A stretch of DNA of 64,000 nt from Bacillota bacterium (GCA_023415475.1 JAEZKL010000102.1:58450-122449); one strand, 5' to 3'. Positions 19,986-30,340 are shown, counted from the first letter of the stretch. Program-made: numbers and translations. Notes: a model not told the origin generated them from the sequence alone.

Positions 19986-20188
19986 TTCCGTCAATTTGCA
20001 CAATTATATATTGATTGCATGATACAGAATATAATTCATTCGCGACACGCTCTCGCTTGGATGAGTCACGTAGTGGTACATAAGGTCCTAAAATACAGGA
20101 CCTAAGTACCAACGGCCTCATACAGTTGCTCATCGAATTATATTCTGCATCATGCTAAAGTCTGGGTAGAGATGTGCAAATTGACGAA
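19986..20188. repeat. 200-nt nested imperfect palindrome
   Basis: This gap between recombinase and protease remnant holds nested inverted repeats. The outer arms are 19986-20002 and 20173-20188 (TTC-CGTCAATTTGCACA type). The middle arms are 20017-20037 and 20135-20155 (one mismatch over 21 bp). The inner arms are 20074-20089 and 20097-20111. No gene is visible. It could fold into one long rod or a cruciform, and may belong to the mobile element. Confidence 0.75.
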
Positions 20189-20258
20189 TGCTAATTATTT
20201 GCTAGGCTTTTGCCACTCTAATCAATTTTTTGCTTCAATATTATTTTTCAGATGCCCA

Positions 20259-21398
20259 ACCCATGTGGCAGGGATTGCAGCAGGCAATGGGAGGGCAAGT
20301 AATGGGCTTTATCGTGGTGTAGCCTCTAGGAGTGATCTGCTTATCGTAAAGCTCGGTACCTCTGTCGGGGGATCCTTTCCAAGAACATCACAGCTAATGG
20401 AGGGGATCGATTTTGTAGTTAAGTTCGGTATCGCTCTTCGTAGACCGGTAGCAATTAATATTAGCTTTGGTAATAATTATGGTTCACATACGGGAAGAAC
20501 TCTGATGGAAAGCTATATTAACGATATTTCACTTCTGGGGACTACCTGTATTGTAATCGGTACCGGTAATGAAGGAGCTACGGGCAATCACGCTCAGGGA
20601 GTATTGACCATGGGAAGGAATCAGGTAGTTGAGCTGGCAGTCAGTGAGTTTGAATTCTCCCTCAATAATCAGATATGGAAAAATTATTATGACCATTTTG
20701 ATATTACCATTATGGCACCTAACGGTACCAGAGTCGGACCGATTCCTAGAATACTCGGAAAGCAGCAATTTCGGATCGGTCAGACACAGATTTTACTGTA
20801 TTACGGAGATCCTACTCCCTTTAATCCACAGCAGGAGATATACATAGAGTTGCTTCCCGTCGGTAGATATATCGATTCCGGGGTATGGAGATTTGAGCTG
20901 GTTCCGCAAAGAATTGTTTCCGGAGATTATGATATGTGGCTGCCGGCAGGAGGGGTCAAGAACCCGGAAACCAGGTTTCTTTTACCTTCGGAATTTACGA
21001 CTCTAACGGTTCCCTCTACTGCGGACATGGTAATCTCCGTCGGAGCCTACAATGCCTATACGGACAGCTATGCCCCTTTTTCGGGGAGAGGCTTTACCAG
21101 AAATCTTCGAATTAAACCGGACCTGGTGGCACCCGGAGTGAATATCAATTCCTGCGCTCCCGGTGGCGGTTATGCCGTGCGCTCCGGCACCTCCATGGCC
21201 ACGCCCTTTGTAACGGGAAGTGCGGCATTACTCATGCAATGGGGGATTGTAAACGGGAATGACCCCTATCTCTATGCGGAAAAAGTGAAAGCATACCTGA
21301 TAAACGGAGCAAGACAGCTGAGGATTGAGAGTGTTTACCCGAATAGGACTCTGGGGTATGGAGCTCTTTGCCTAGAGAGAAGCATACCGATCAGCTAG
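20259..21398 (+). pseudogene. 5'-truncated S8 (subtilisin-like) protease gene
   Basis: The frame is intact from 20259, where homology starts inside the catalytic His motif as THVAGIAAGNG. The HG preceding it, the catalytic His, and the whole upstream part with the catalytic Asp are missing. The rest is typical of the CspB-like Firmicute S8 group: NISFGNNYGSHTG, the oxyanion region GTGNEG, and the nucleophile in GTSMATPFVTG. The codons before 20259 derive from palindrome and junction sequence. Without Asp and His the product cannot be an active protease. The lack of internal stops suggests recent truncation. Confidence 0.85.
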
Positions 21399-21628
21399 GT
21401 AGAATTGAGTTCAACCGGAAGAAACACGCTACGCGAGTTTCTCCGGTTATCGCGGTCTCGCTCGTTTTAATACAAGTAAACTTGCATTATACTTCGATTC
21501 GCCTTCGCGTAAGTAAAAGAAAATCCATGATTGGATAATATAGGATAATGTGATAAAATAACCCATAATAAGAGTATTATTTGAATGAATATATTCTGAT
21601 AACAAGTTGAGGAACATAGGAGGAAGTA

Positions 21629-22309
21629 ATGCAAAACATATTGGTAGTGGAGGATGACAGGTCTTTAAATAATGGCATTGTTCTAGCCCTCAGGGATCAG
21701 CAATATGTATTTTCACAAGCATATAATTTAGGCGAGGCTGAGAAGCTTTTAACGGAACGGTTATATGAGCTTATTATCCTGGATATTAACCTTCCTGACG
21801 GCAATGGGTTGGATCTGCTAACAAAGCTACGCAGGAGTTCACAGACACCTGTTATCGTTCTGACGGCAAATGATATGGAGCTGGATATTGTTACAGGGCT
21901 GGAGTTAGGAGCGGATGATTATATTACAAAGCCCTTCAGCCTTATGGTACTGCGGGCGAGAGTGAATACACAGCTGAGAAAACAGCTACAGTATTCTCAG
22001 GCCCAGCAAATACAGATTGATGATTACACCTTTTATTTTGACCGAATGGAATTCTATAAGGGCAGCCTGTTGATTGAGCTTAGTAAAACAGAACAGAAGC
22101 TTCTGAAGCTCCTTGTCGAGAACAGGGGAAATGCCATACCGCGCGCCCGGCTGGTAGATCGTATCTGGAGTGACGGTGCGGAATATGTGGATGAAAATGC
22201 TTTGTCTGTAACGATAAAGCGATTAAGGGATAAGCTGGAGGATAATCCGGCTGCTCCGAGGTACATAAAGACGATCTATGGAATTGGATATACCTGGGCG
22301 GTGAAATAA
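21629..22309 (+). CDS. OmpR/PhoB-family response regulator
   Basis: Two-component response regulator, 226 aa. The receiver has the acidic pair Asp9-Asp10, phospho-acceptor Asp52 (LDINLPDGNG) and the switch Thr in LTAND. A winged-helix DNA-binding domain covers about 130-226 (RDKLEDNPAAPRYIKTIYGIGYTW). AGGAGG precedes the ATG. The kinase gene begins one base after its stop. The next transcription unit encodes a MacB/FtsX-type exporter, the usual target of such pairs. Confidence 0.95.
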   Translation: MQNILVVEDDRSLNNGIVLALRDQQYVFSQAYNLGEAEKLLTERLYELIILDINLPDGNGLDLLTKLRRSSQTPVIVLTANDMELDIVTGLELGADDYITKPFSLMVLRARVNTQLRKQLQYSQAQQIQIDDYTFYFDRMEFYKGSLLIELSKTEQKLLKLLVENRGNAIPRARLVDRIWSDGAEYVDENALSVTIKRLRDKLEDNPAAPRYIKTIYGIGYTWAVK

Positions 22310-22310
22310 G

Positions 22311-23222
22311 ATGGAGCTATGGAGCATTTTAATACTGATTCTTGGTTTTGTTATGATAATATCGGCAGTTCTTCTTACCGCTGTCAGCCGGTTGAAGAAC
22401 CGAAGGCTGCTACAACGGATCGGACGGATGATCGATGAGGCAATCATGGGAAGCTTTGTGGAGGAAGTTTATGATGAAACACAGTTGTCCGCACTGGAGA
22501 CAAAAATGAGCCATTATCTCACGGCTTGTACGGTGTCTGCAAGGAATCTGCAGAGGGAGAAGAATAAGATCCATACTCTGATTTCTGATATCTCTCATCA
22601 GACGAAGACACCGATATCAAATATTTTGCTGTATGCCCAGCTGCTATCCGAAGAGGAGCTTTCTGAGAAGACAAAAGAGAAGCTTTCCGCTCTTGCTTCC
22701 CAGGCAGAAAAGCTGGATTTCTTAATTGCATCTATGATAAAAGCCTCCAGGCTGGAGACCGGTATTATCTCGATTGCTTCCCGGAAGAACTCTTTGGAGG
22801 AGCTGTTGACTTCCGCTATGGAGGAGATAAGACCAAAAGCGGAGATGCGATTCATCCAAATCCAGACCGAAGCGTGGGAAGGAGAAGCAGTATTTGACCT
22901 GCGTTGGATGACGGAGGCTCTCTATAATATTCTGGATAATGCGGTAAAATACTCACCGGAGAATTCGGTGATTACCATAGCGGTCAGATACTACGAAGCC
23001 TTTTATCGGATTGATATCAAGGATGAGGGCATCGGTATTGCAGAGGAGGAACATAGTAAGATATTTACTCGCTTTTATCGCTCTCAGGCTGTATCTGCTT
23101 TTGAAGGGATAGGAATTGGACTGTATCTATCCAGAGAGATCGTAACTGCCTGCGGCGGTTTTCTTCAGGTTTCATCGAAGTTAGGGAGGGGTAGCACCTT
23201 CTCGATCTTCCTTCCGGTATAA
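22311..23222 (+). CDS. sensor histidine kinase
   Basis: Membrane histidine kinase, 303 aa. One N-terminal membrane segment (about residues 4-26) is followed directly by the dimerisation domain with phospho-acceptor His96 (SDISHQTKTPISN). The ATPase domain carries N-box ILDNAVKYS, DEGIGI and GIGLYLSREIV. There is no sizeable extracytoplasmic sensor, so the signal may come through the membrane or from the neighbouring transporter, as in BceS-like systems. It is coupled to the response regulator upstream. Confidence 0.94.
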   Translation: MELWSILILILGFVMIISAVLLTAVSRLKNRRLLQRIGRMIDEAIMGSFVEEVYDETQLSALETKMSHYLTACTVSARNLQREKNKIHTLISDISHQTKTPISNILLYAQLLSEEELSEKTKEKLSALASQAEKLDFLIASMIKASRLETGIISIASRKNSLEELLTSAMEEIRPKAEMRFIQIQTEAWEGEAVFDLRWMTEALYNILDNAVKYSPENSVITIAVRYYEAFYRIDIKDEGIGIAEEEHSKIFTRFYRSQAVSAFEGIGIGLYLSREIVTACGGFLQVSSKLGRGSTFSIFLPV

Positions 23223-23275
23223 ATCTATCAAAAGTGTTAGATTTCGGAAAGAATGTTGTAAGATTATTATGCTAT

Positions 23276-23351
23276 AGTCTGCTTGAGAATGAAATCAGGC
23301 AGACTTTTTTCAATACATGATTCATAAAATGTCTGCGAAGCAGACATTTTT
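23276..23351 (+). terminator. terminator hairpins between TCS and ABC operons
   Basis: AGTCTGC (23276-23282) pairs with GCAGACT (23299-23305), followed by six T. A second hairpin, AAATGTCTGC/GCAGACATTT at about 23327-23350 with a T-run, follows. A related CATCTGC...GCTGATG hairpin lies at 23370-23385. The ABC genes therefore probably have their own promoter. Confidence 0.7.
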
Positions 23352-23426
23352 GAATACCTGATTAAAAAGCATCTGCGAAGCTGATGGTTTTTAATATTTA
23401 ACCCAAGGAAGGAATGATAAGTTGAT

Positions 23427-24104
23427 ATGACTATCTTAGAGACAAAGGAGCTTAAGAAATATTACGGCAGCGGTGATACGACCGTAAGAGCACTGGATGG
23501 TGTTAATCTGACCATAGAAAGCGGAGAATTTGTTGCGATTGTCGGAAGCAGCGGTAGCGGTAAATCTACCTTACTGCATATGTTGGGTGGATTAGACCGG
23601 GCAACCTCAGGGACGGTTATCGTAGACGGGAAAGAGACACCTATGCTGAAGGATGAGGAGCTGACTATCTTTCGACGAAGAAAGATCGGTTTCGTATTTC
23701 AGAATTATAATCTGGTACCCATCCTTAATGTATATGAGAATATTGTTCTTCCAATCCAGCTGGACGGTAATCAGCCGGATGAGGAATACATAAAGGATAT
23801 TATCACAACCCTTGGATTGGAGTCAAAGCTTCATAATCTACCGGGCAATCTCTCGGGCGGACAGCAGCAGAGGGTTGCAATTGCAAGAGCTTTAGCTACC
23901 AAGCCGGCCATTATACTTGCCGATGAGCCGACCGGTAATCTGGACAGCAGGACCGGTTTGGATGTGATCGGCTTAATGAAGGTTACAAGCCAGAAGTTCA
24001 ACCAGACCATTGTAATCATTACCCACAATCTTGAGATTGCCCAGATGGCAGACCGTATCATTCATATTGAGGACGGTAAGATTATAGGCGGTGAGAAGAG
24101 ATGA
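23427..24104 (+). CDS. ABC transporter ATPase, MacB/LolD type
   Basis: ATPase subunit, 225 aa. Walker A is GSSGSGKST near residue 40, the signature is [15 protein letters not shown], and Walker B is [13 protein letters not shown]. This MacB/LolD/BceA subfamily pairs with FtsX-type permeases. Its last four bases overlap the permease start (ATGA), so the two are translationally coupled. Next to a two-component system, the likely role is export or sensing of cell-envelope-active compounds (inference). Confidence 0.94.
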   Translation: MTILETKELKKYYGSGDTTVRALDGVNLTIESGEFVAIVGSSGSGKSTLLHMLGGLDRATSGTVIVDGKETPMLKDEELTIFRRRKIGFVFQNYNLVPILNVYENIVLPIQLDGNQPDEEYIKDIITTLGLESKLHNLPGNLSGGQQQRVAIARALATKPAIILADEPTGNLDSRTGLDVIGLMKVTSQKFNQTIVIITHNLEIAQMADRIIHIEDGKIIGGEKR

Positions 24105-26641
24105 TTAATGTGAAGAATAAAGAGGTGGTAGCTAAGCTGGCGCATAAAAGTCTGAAGGCCAACCGGCTTCGCAATATTTTTGCCATCTGCGCGATTGCAA
24201 TGACGGCGGTTCTCTTCACCACACTGTTTACACTGGGAATCGGAACAGTGGAAGGAGTACAGCAGGCAGCCATGCGACAGGCCGGAGGCGGTGGTCATGC
24301 GGCCCTAAAATATATTACCGATGAGATATATAATACGGTAAAGAATCATCCTTTGATCAAGGAAATATCCTATAACAGGATGCTTAGTGATGGAGTGGAG
24401 AATGAGGAATTACAAAAGCGTCGCTGTGAGCTGTGGTATATGGATGAGACCGGACTACGAATGGGCTTCTGCGAGCCTACCAGTGGCCATGTGCCCGTAA
24501 AAGAAAATGAGCTGATCACTGACACGAAAACTCTGGAGCTTTTAGGAGTGGACCAGAAGGTTGGAGCCCCGATTACCCTGATTCTTACTATACGGGGAGA
24601 GAGGGTTGCGAGAGAATTTACACTGGCCGGCTGGTGGGAAAGCGATCCGGTATTCAATGTAGGAATGCTGGTTACCTCGAGGGCCTATGTGGATGCGCAT
24701 AGCGAGGAGCTGGTAAACACTTATAGGGAGGATTATTCCCTTACCGGCGCCATCAATGCCTATCTTATATTTCGTGATTCAATGAATATGCAGGAAAGAT
24801 TAGATACCGTAATAATCCAGAGTGGATATTCCTTGAATGAGAAGGATGAGAATTATATTGAATCCAATGTAAACTGGTCCTATTTGTCCGCCAGCTTTGG
24901 ATTGGATTCCGGAACAGTTGTCATTGTATTATCCGGCTTGATTTTGGTGAGCCTGACAGGCTACTTAATAATCTATAATATATTTCAGATATCCGTTATC
25001 CGGGATATCCGGTTTTATGGCTTGCTAAAGACGATCGGTACGACCGGAAGGCAGCTGCGGACAATGATAAGGAGGCAAGCACTGTATCTATCATTCATTG
25101 GTATCCCGATTGGCTTGATCCTTGGCTTCCTTCTGGGAAAAGGCCTTGTACCCTTAATCGTTAACCGTTCCAGCTATTCCGGCAGCCATGTCGTGATTTC
25201 ACCGAACCCGCTGATCTTTATCGGTGCAGCGGTATTTGCACTGCTGACGGTCATTGTGAGTACTTATAAACCGGTAAGACTTGCCGGATCGGTATCACCG
25301 ATCGAAGCGGTACGCTTCCATGAGGAATCGGGTAAAGCAAAATCCCGATTGAAGATATCAACGGGCGGTACGAAGATGTATCGTATGGCATTATCCAATC
25401 TGGGCAGAAGCAAAAAGAGAACGATTCTAGTGATACTTAGTCTATCTCTGAGTTTGGTTTTGTTTAATACGGTATATACCATATCGCAATGTGTTGATAT
25501 GGATAAATTCCTTTCCAAGTTTGTTGATACAGATTTTCTGATTGCGAATAATGATTATTTTCGCAATGAGTTTTTCGGAGCAGGGAGTGAGACCTCTGAG
25601 ACCTTTATCCATGCAGTGGAAGAGCAAAAAGGCTTTCTCGAAGGAGGACGCCTGTATGGCGGTCGTAATACAGGCTTTGCCGTTGAGGATTCTACGGTAG
25701 TAGAGTATGTGAATTATAATGAGCAAGGACATTTTTATGCTGCTGTATTTGGTTTGGAGGAGCTTCCGCTAAAACGTCTTCAGTTGATTGACGGAGAGCT
25801 GGATTTTGAAAAGCTGGCATCAGGAAAATATATCATAGAGGGGATTCACCTGGATGATTTTGACCAGCCGGATATGAGCACAAAGAATTTTGAAGTCGGA
25901 GAGAAGGTAGTTCTCCATAATTATATCGGTAAGGAGGAGCTTCTTAAGGATAAGGAATATACTACAAGGGAGTTTACGGTTATGGGACATGTGGCAGTTA
26001 AGACCTATTCCAATAGTGACCGTTTCTATAACCAATATACCTATTATCTTCCGGCAGAGATATATCTCCTGTTAGTAGAGGAGCCGGTGGTTATGAGCTA
26101 CGCCTTTAATGCGGAAGACAGCGAAGAAGCAAATATCGAGAAATTTCTGAAGGATTACACAGAGAATCAGGAGATGGGGATGAATTACTCATCAAAATAT
26201 TCCTGGTTGGAAGAGTTTGACGGCCTGAGGGATATGGTGCTGCTGATCGGAGGAGCACTCAGTCTGATCATCGGTTTGATCGGAATATTGAACTTTATGA
26301 ATGCGGTATTGACCAGTATCATTACCCGTCGTAAGGAATTTGCCATGCTTCGAAGTATCGGGATGACACAGCGCCAGCTTCGCAATATGTTATGCTTTGA
26401 AGGACTCTACTATGCCGCTTTCACCGGTATCTTTGCACTGGGCTTTAGTATCATTTTCTCCTTGTTGATCGTTCGTAATCTTAGCAAGATGCTATGGTTT
26501 TTATCCTATCAGTTTATTATATGGCCATTACTGATCACCCTTCCGGTGCTCTTGCTTCTCAGCATTCTTATCCCCAGGGTATCCTTATCCGCTACGGATA
26601 AAAAGAGTATCGTGGAAAAATTGAGAGAAATTGAGGGGTGA
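24101..26641 (+). CDS. FtsX-family ABC transporter permease
   Basis: Large permease, 846 aa, with two FtsX domains. The first helix is at about residues 20-45. Helices around 270-420 form the first FtsX block (IIYNIFQISVIRDIRFYGLLKTIGTT). A helix near 445 is followed by an extracytoplasmic region of about 260 residues. The second FtsX block is C-terminal (RRKEFAMLRSIGMTQRQL). This is the mechanotransmission type of architecture, which drives periplasmic or surface events. It is coupled to the ATPase. Confidence 0.93.
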   Translation: MINVKNKEVVAKLAHKSLKANRLRNIFAICAIAMTAVLFTTLFTLGIGTVEGVQQAAMRQAGGGGHAALKYITDEIYNTVKNHPLIKEISYNRMLSDGVENEELQKRRCELWYMDETGLRMGFCEPTSGHVPVKENELITDTKTLELLGVDQKVGAPITLILTIRGERVAREFTLAGWWESDPVFNVGMLVTSRAYVDAHSEELVNTYREDYSLTGAINAYLIFRDSMNMQERLDTVIIQSGYSLNEKDENYIESNVNWSYLSASFGLDSGTVVIVLSGLILVSLTGYLIIYNIFQISVIRDIRFYGLLKTIGTTGRQLRTMIRRQALYLSFIGIPIGLILGFLLGKGLVPLIVNRSSYSGSHVVISPNPLIFIGAAVFALLTVIVSTYKPVRLAGSVSPIEAVRFHEESGKAKSRLKISTGGTKMYRMALSNLGRSKKRTILVILSLSLSLVLFNTVYTISQCVDMDKFLSKFVDTDFLIANNDYFRNEFFGAGSETSETFIHAVEEQKGFLEGGRLYGGRNTGFAVEDSTVVEYVNYNEQGHFYAAVFGLEELPLKRLQLIDGELDFEKLASGKYIIEGIHLDDFDQPDMSTKNFEVGEKVVLHNYIGKEELLKDKEYTTREFTVMGHVAVKTYSNSDRFYNQYTYYLPAEIYLLLVEEPVVMSYAFNAEDSEEANIEKFLKDYTENQEMGMNYSSKYSWLEEFDGLRDMVLLIGGALSLIIGLIGILNFMNAVLTSIITRRKEFAMLRSIGMTQRQLRNMLCFEGLYYAAFTGIFALGFSIIFSLLIVRNLSKMLWFLSYQFIIWPLLITLPVLLLLSILIPRVSLSATDKKSIVEKLREIEG

Positions 26642-26831
26642 AAATTCTATTCATGTAGTATATAATGATGCTAAGAGCTTTCATGGCGAATTCCAGGAGT
26701 TACTATATATATAACCATAAATACTCACAATTTCCAGCAGATACCACATGCATTCCTGTTGAATATGTCGTATAATAAGTACGTAACATATTTAACAAAT
26801 ATGTAACAATTAACTTGCATAAGGAGGCAAT

Positions 26832-28013
26832 ATGGTATCAGTACGTAAGATCGCTACCTGTATGTTGGTTGGCACACTAGCATTTGCTGGGCATGCAGAA
26901 ACCGCAAAGGCAGCAGAGACCCCAAAGGCAGCAGAGACCCCTGTTGCTGGGATAGATTTGTTATTGTCAGATCTTAATTTTGGTTCACTGGAAATAAATA
27001 AAGGATTACAGACATTGCTATTATCAATATCAGAAGCACAGGAAAATGATCTTGCCTTTGCCAAGGTCAATAACTATGTACATATCAGAAGTGAGGCCAG
27101 CGAGGACAGTAAAATACTGGGCAAGCTTTATAAGGATAATGCAGCGACCATTCTTAATCAAGAAGGGGGATGGTATCAAGTAAAATCCGGATCCGTTACA
27201 GGGTACATAAAAGCAGAGTATTTATTGACCGGAGAGAAAGCGGATGAATACGCTGAGAAGGTAGGAGATACAATGGCTACCGTTACCACCACCACATTAA
27301 GAGTCAGGGATGAGGCATCATTGAAATCTTCAGTAGTTACTCTGATTCCTAAAGGTGAAGAATATAAGGTGACAAAGGAAAAGGAAGGTTGGGTAAAAAT
27401 CTCAATTGATGAAGATACCACAGGGTATGTGTCAAAGGATTATGTAAAATTGAAAAAGGTTTATGGCCAGGCTGTTTCAATCGAAGAGGAGCAGGCAAGG
27501 CTTGAACGGGAGGCAGAAGCTACGGTGCAGACAGCAAGTCCGAAGTCCACTGCTAGCACAGCTTCTGCTCAAGGCTCCAGTGCCAAGAAGGAAATAAAGA
27601 GCAGTTCCGTCTCTGAAAGCAAGCCGGTACAGAACCAATCTTCCAATGCTTCCTCCTTAAGGAATCAGATTGTGAATTATGCACGTAAGTTCGAGGGAAA
27701 TCCCTATGTTTGGGGCGGTACAAGCCTGACCAGAGGAGCTGATTGCTCCGGCTTCACCCAGTCTGTATTAGCACACTTCGGAATTTATATTCCAAGAACC
27801 TCAAGAGAGCAGGCGGCAAGCGGACGAAGAGTGGATATGGATAATATCCAGCCCGGAGATCTGATTTTTTACCGGAGAAACGGAAGCATTAATCACGTAG
27901 CTTTATACATAGGTAATGGAAAGGTAATCGGTGCAAAGAGTTCGAGCGAAGGCATCCGAATTACTAGTTATAATTACCGCACTCCATACAAGGCAGTAAG
28001 CTATATCAATTAA
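26832..28013 (+). CDS. secreted SH3b-NlpC/P60 peptidoglycan hydrolase
   Basis: Exported cell-wall endopeptidase, 393 aa, cleaving stem peptides. A signal peptide with cleavage around AETAKA is followed by a short duplicated AKAAETP/KAAETP stretch. Two bacterial SH3 domains lie at about 75-140 and 145-215 (VHIRSEASEDSKILG, LRVRDEASLKSSVV). A Ser/Ala-rich linker leads to the NlpC/P60 domain with Cys305 (GADCSGFTQ) and His355 (INHVALYIGNG). AGGAGG precedes the ATG. It is monocistronic. Confidence 0.95.
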   Translation: MVSVRKIATCMLVGTLAFAGHAETAKAAETPKAAETPVAGIDLLLSDLNFGSLEINKGLQTLLLSISEAQENDLAFAKVNNYVHIRSEASEDSKILGKLYKDNAATILNQEGGWYQVKSGSVTGYIKAEYLLTGEKADEYAEKVGDTMATVTTTTLRVRDEASLKSSVVTLIPKGEEYKVTKEKEGWVKISIDEDTTGYVSKDYVKLKKVYGQAVSIEEEQARLEREAEATVQTASPKSTASTASAQGSSAKKEIKSSSVSESKPVQNQSSNASSLRNQIVNYARKFEGNPYVWGGTSLTRGADCSGFTQSVLAHFGIYIPRTSREQAASGRRVDMDNIQPGDLIFYRRNGSINHVALYIGNGKVIGAKSSSEGIRITSYNYRTPYKAVSYIN

Positions 28014-28043
28014 TAAAGTATCTTAAAAAATAGAGAGTTTCGG

Positions 28044-28140
28044 AAGAGGTTGTTTCAAAACATGTATTATTAGCATAGGCAAGGGATGCTGTTATCCTTG
28101 CATTATACTAATGATCTGATTTGAAACGATCTCTTATTTT
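28044..28140 (+). terminator. large branched hairpin after the NlpC/P60 gene
   Basis: AAGAGGTTGTTTCAAA at 28044-28059 pairs with TTTGAAACGATCTCTT at 28120-28135, then ATTTTT. An inner stem GCAAGGGA/TCCTTGC lies at 28079-28101. It probably terminates transcription. The rest of the 462-nt gap (28141-28322) has no recognisable gene. Confidence 0.6.
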
Positions 28141-28322
28141 TGCGTAAGCAAAGTGAGCAATGTGAACAAACACTGTTTGTTAGATACGATTACACCCCGT
28201 GATAATAATGCCTGCAAGCAGGCATCGGAGAAACTCGAATAGTTTATTTTCCGGTTATTATAGACATACCTATAATCAGATTTGATTTTTAATTAAAGTT
28301 GGAATAAATTTTAATGAAGTAC

Positions 28323-28352
28323 TGGACAAAATTATTTCTAATGAATTATAGT
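28323..28352 (+). promoter_or_regulatory. candidate promoter of the ZIP transporter gene
   Basis: TGGACA at 28323-28328, an 18-bp spacer and TATAGT at 28347-28352, about 120 nt before the start codon. No metalloregulator box was recognised. Confidence 0.45.
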
Positions 28353-28475
28353 ATACTTACAAGCTGGTATCATATAGTAGGTTTTAAACGAACCTTTAAG
28401 AGTACCAATAGAAATGGTAATTTACATAGAACAATTCATATTACAGGAATATACTATACTAAAGGAGGATAAAAA

Positions 28476-29285
28476 ATGAATTGGTTTACAACACTAGATC
28501 CGGTTCTTCAGGCGTTGTTAGCAACCCTATTTACCTGGTTCGTAACAGCGTTAGGAGCATCTACGGTATTCATATTTAAAACGATTAATAAAAAGGTACT
28601 GAACGGAATGCTTGGATTTGCAGCAGGTGTTATGATCGCTGCGAGCTTCTGGTCTTTGTTGGCACCGGCGATATCAATGGCAGAGGAATCGGGAATGATA
28701 GCCTGGATTCCGGCAGTGGCAGGATTTTTGGCCGGAGGAGCATTTCTCTGGTTGGTTGACGTCTTTATGCCCCACCTTCATATTGGTCCCCAGGAGGAGC
28801 CGGAGGGTGTAAAAACCAGTTTGAAGAGAAGCATACTACTGGTATTAGCTATTACGCTTCATAATATCCCGGAGGGCCTGGCTGTGGGTGTAGCCTTTGG
28901 AGCAGTTGCCGCTAATTTCCCGGCGGCTTCTCTGGCAGGTGCGATTGCCCTTGGTTTAGGTATTGGCTTGCAGAATTTCCCGGAAGGAGCAGCAGTATCT
29001 GTGCCGCTACGAAGAGAAGGTCTATCCCGCTGGAAGAGCTTTATCTATGGGCAAGCCTCCGGAATTGTTGAGCCGATTGCCGGTGTACTGGGAGCAGTTG
29101 CCGTAATTGCAATGAAGCCGATCCTTCCCTATGCCCTATCCTTCGCAGCAGGTGCAATGATATACGTTGTAGTAGAGGAATTAATTCCGGAAGCACAGCA
29201 GGAGAAACACCATTCAAATATCGGAACAATTGGTGCTATGTTAGGATTTGCAGTAATGATGCTGTTGGATGTAGCTTTAGGATAA
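28476..29285 (+). CDS. ZIP-family divalent metal transporter
   Basis: Membrane importer of zinc or related divalent metals, 269 aa, with about eight helices. The metal-binding helices show [14 protein letters not shown] and [12 protein letters not shown], the ZIP TM4/TM5 signatures. A variable loop between helices 3 and 4 carries HLHIGPQEE. It belongs to the ZupT/GufA subgroup. AAAGGAGG precedes the ATG. It is monocistronic between a promoter and a strong terminator. The exact metal cannot be read from sequence. Confidence 0.93.
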   Translation: MNWFTTLDPVLQALLATLFTWFVTALGASTVFIFKTINKKVLNGMLGFAAGVMIAASFWSLLAPAISMAEESGMIAWIPAVAGFLAGGAFLWLVDVFMPHLHIGPQEEPEGVKTSLKRSILLVLAITLHNIPEGLAVGVAFGAVAANFPAASLAGAIALGLGIGLQNFPEGAAVSVPLRREGLSRWKSFIYGQASGIVEPIAGVLGAVAVIAMKPILPYALSFAAGAMIYVVVEELIPEAQQEKHHSNIGTIGAMLGFAVMMLLDVALG

Positions 29286-29318
29286 TAATGTCTGCAAAAT
29301 TATATTTTATATTTATTG

Positions 29319-29352
29319 AGAGTCAGCGAAGTTTTAATCGCTGACTCTTTTT
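29319..29352 (+). terminator. intrinsic terminator after the ZIP gene
   Basis: AGAGTCAGCGA at 29319-29329 pairs with TCGCTGACTCT at 29338-29348, followed by TTTTT. It also separates this gene from the convergent LysR gene. Confidence 0.85.
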
Positions 29353-29375
29353 GATTCAAATGGCCATAGTTTTAA

Positions 29376-30260
29376 TCATTTTTCTACTTGCAGAGATTGA
29401 ATATCATTTATCGATGCCTGTGCTATTTCGATGAAATCTCGAAATGGAACACTATCTTCTAATTCTGGGTAATACAACAGTTGTATATAAAAAGGATTTG
29501 ACATTTTATGCTTAATGATTCCTAGCTTTTCATTTGACTTAATGGTGAATTGCGGAAGAAAACCAATACCCCAACCATTTCGAATTAAGCTCTTTATTGT
29601 ATCTACATTGCTTAGTGACATCGAGATATGATATTTCTGCCCATGCTCCGCAAAGTCAGTAAGTAAAGCTTTTCGATAAGGGCATTCTTCACCGGTCAAT
29701 AGGAATGATTGCTCCTCCGGTTTTTCCAGAATATCTAATTCATTATTGGATTTCGGATTATATACAAAACACAAATTTTCTTCTTTAAGATTAACACATT
29801 TAATACCATCGATCTTCATTGTCTTATTGAAGATTAGCACAAAGTCCAATTTTTGTTGAGCCAGCTTCGTTAACAGGATATTCTCATCTTCAATCGATAG
29901 GTGAAAGACGATTTGAGGATATTTGATTTTGTATGCTTCAATAATATCCTGCAAGTAATATAGTGCAATGGATTCTATTGTACCAATGTTTATTTCGTTT
30001 ATTTCATGGATACGCAATTCATGATCCATCATTTCCATTAACTCTAACATCTTTTTTGCATATTGATAAATGATTTTTCCTTTCGATGTTAAAACCAAGC
30101 AATTACCCTTGCGACAGATAATCCTTCCCCCATATATTTTCTCCAGCCTTTGAATATGTGTAGAAATACTGGATTGTGAATATCCTAACGCCTCTGCTGT
30201 TTGAGAATAGCTTCCTATTTCGTACAAGGATAAAAGACTTTTAAAATATATCAACTCCAT
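29376..30260 (-). CDS. LysR-family transcriptional regulator
   Basis: LysR regulator, 294 aa. The N-terminal winged helix-turn-helix (IGSYSQTAEALGYSQSSISTHIQRLE) binds DNA. The rest is an effector-binding domain with a periplasmic-binding-protein fold. An upstream in-frame ATG exists at 30281, but GGAGG lies between it and the ATG at 30260, which is therefore the start. It is divergent from the GNAT and cupin genes, which it may control. The effector is unknown. Confidence 0.9.
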   Translation of the reverse strand: MELIYFKSLLSLYEIGSYSQTAEALGYSQSSISTHIQRLEKIYGGRIICRKGNCLVLTSKGKIIYQYAKKMLELMEMMDHELRIHEINEINIGTIESIALYYLQDIIEAYKIKYPQIVFHLSIEDENILLTKLAQQKLDFVLIFNKTMKIDGIKCVNLKEENLCFVYNPKSNNELDILEKPEEQSFLLTGEECPYRKALLTDFAEHGQKYHISMSLSNVDTIKSLIRNGWGIGFLPQFTIKSNEKLGIIKHKMSNPFYIQLLYYPELEDSVPFRDFIEIAQASINDIQSLQVEK

Positions 30261-30340
30261 CGAGATGCCTCCGTATATCAATATTATTGATGGATTATAT
30301 CAAAATCTATCTATTTCGTCAATAATAGGAATGTATTATA

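Noticed and set aside
20172..20258. Apparent N-terminus of the S8 protease starting at ATG 20172
   Set aside because: These codons come from the arm of the large palindrome and junction sequence and match no protease. They are not part of the original gene.
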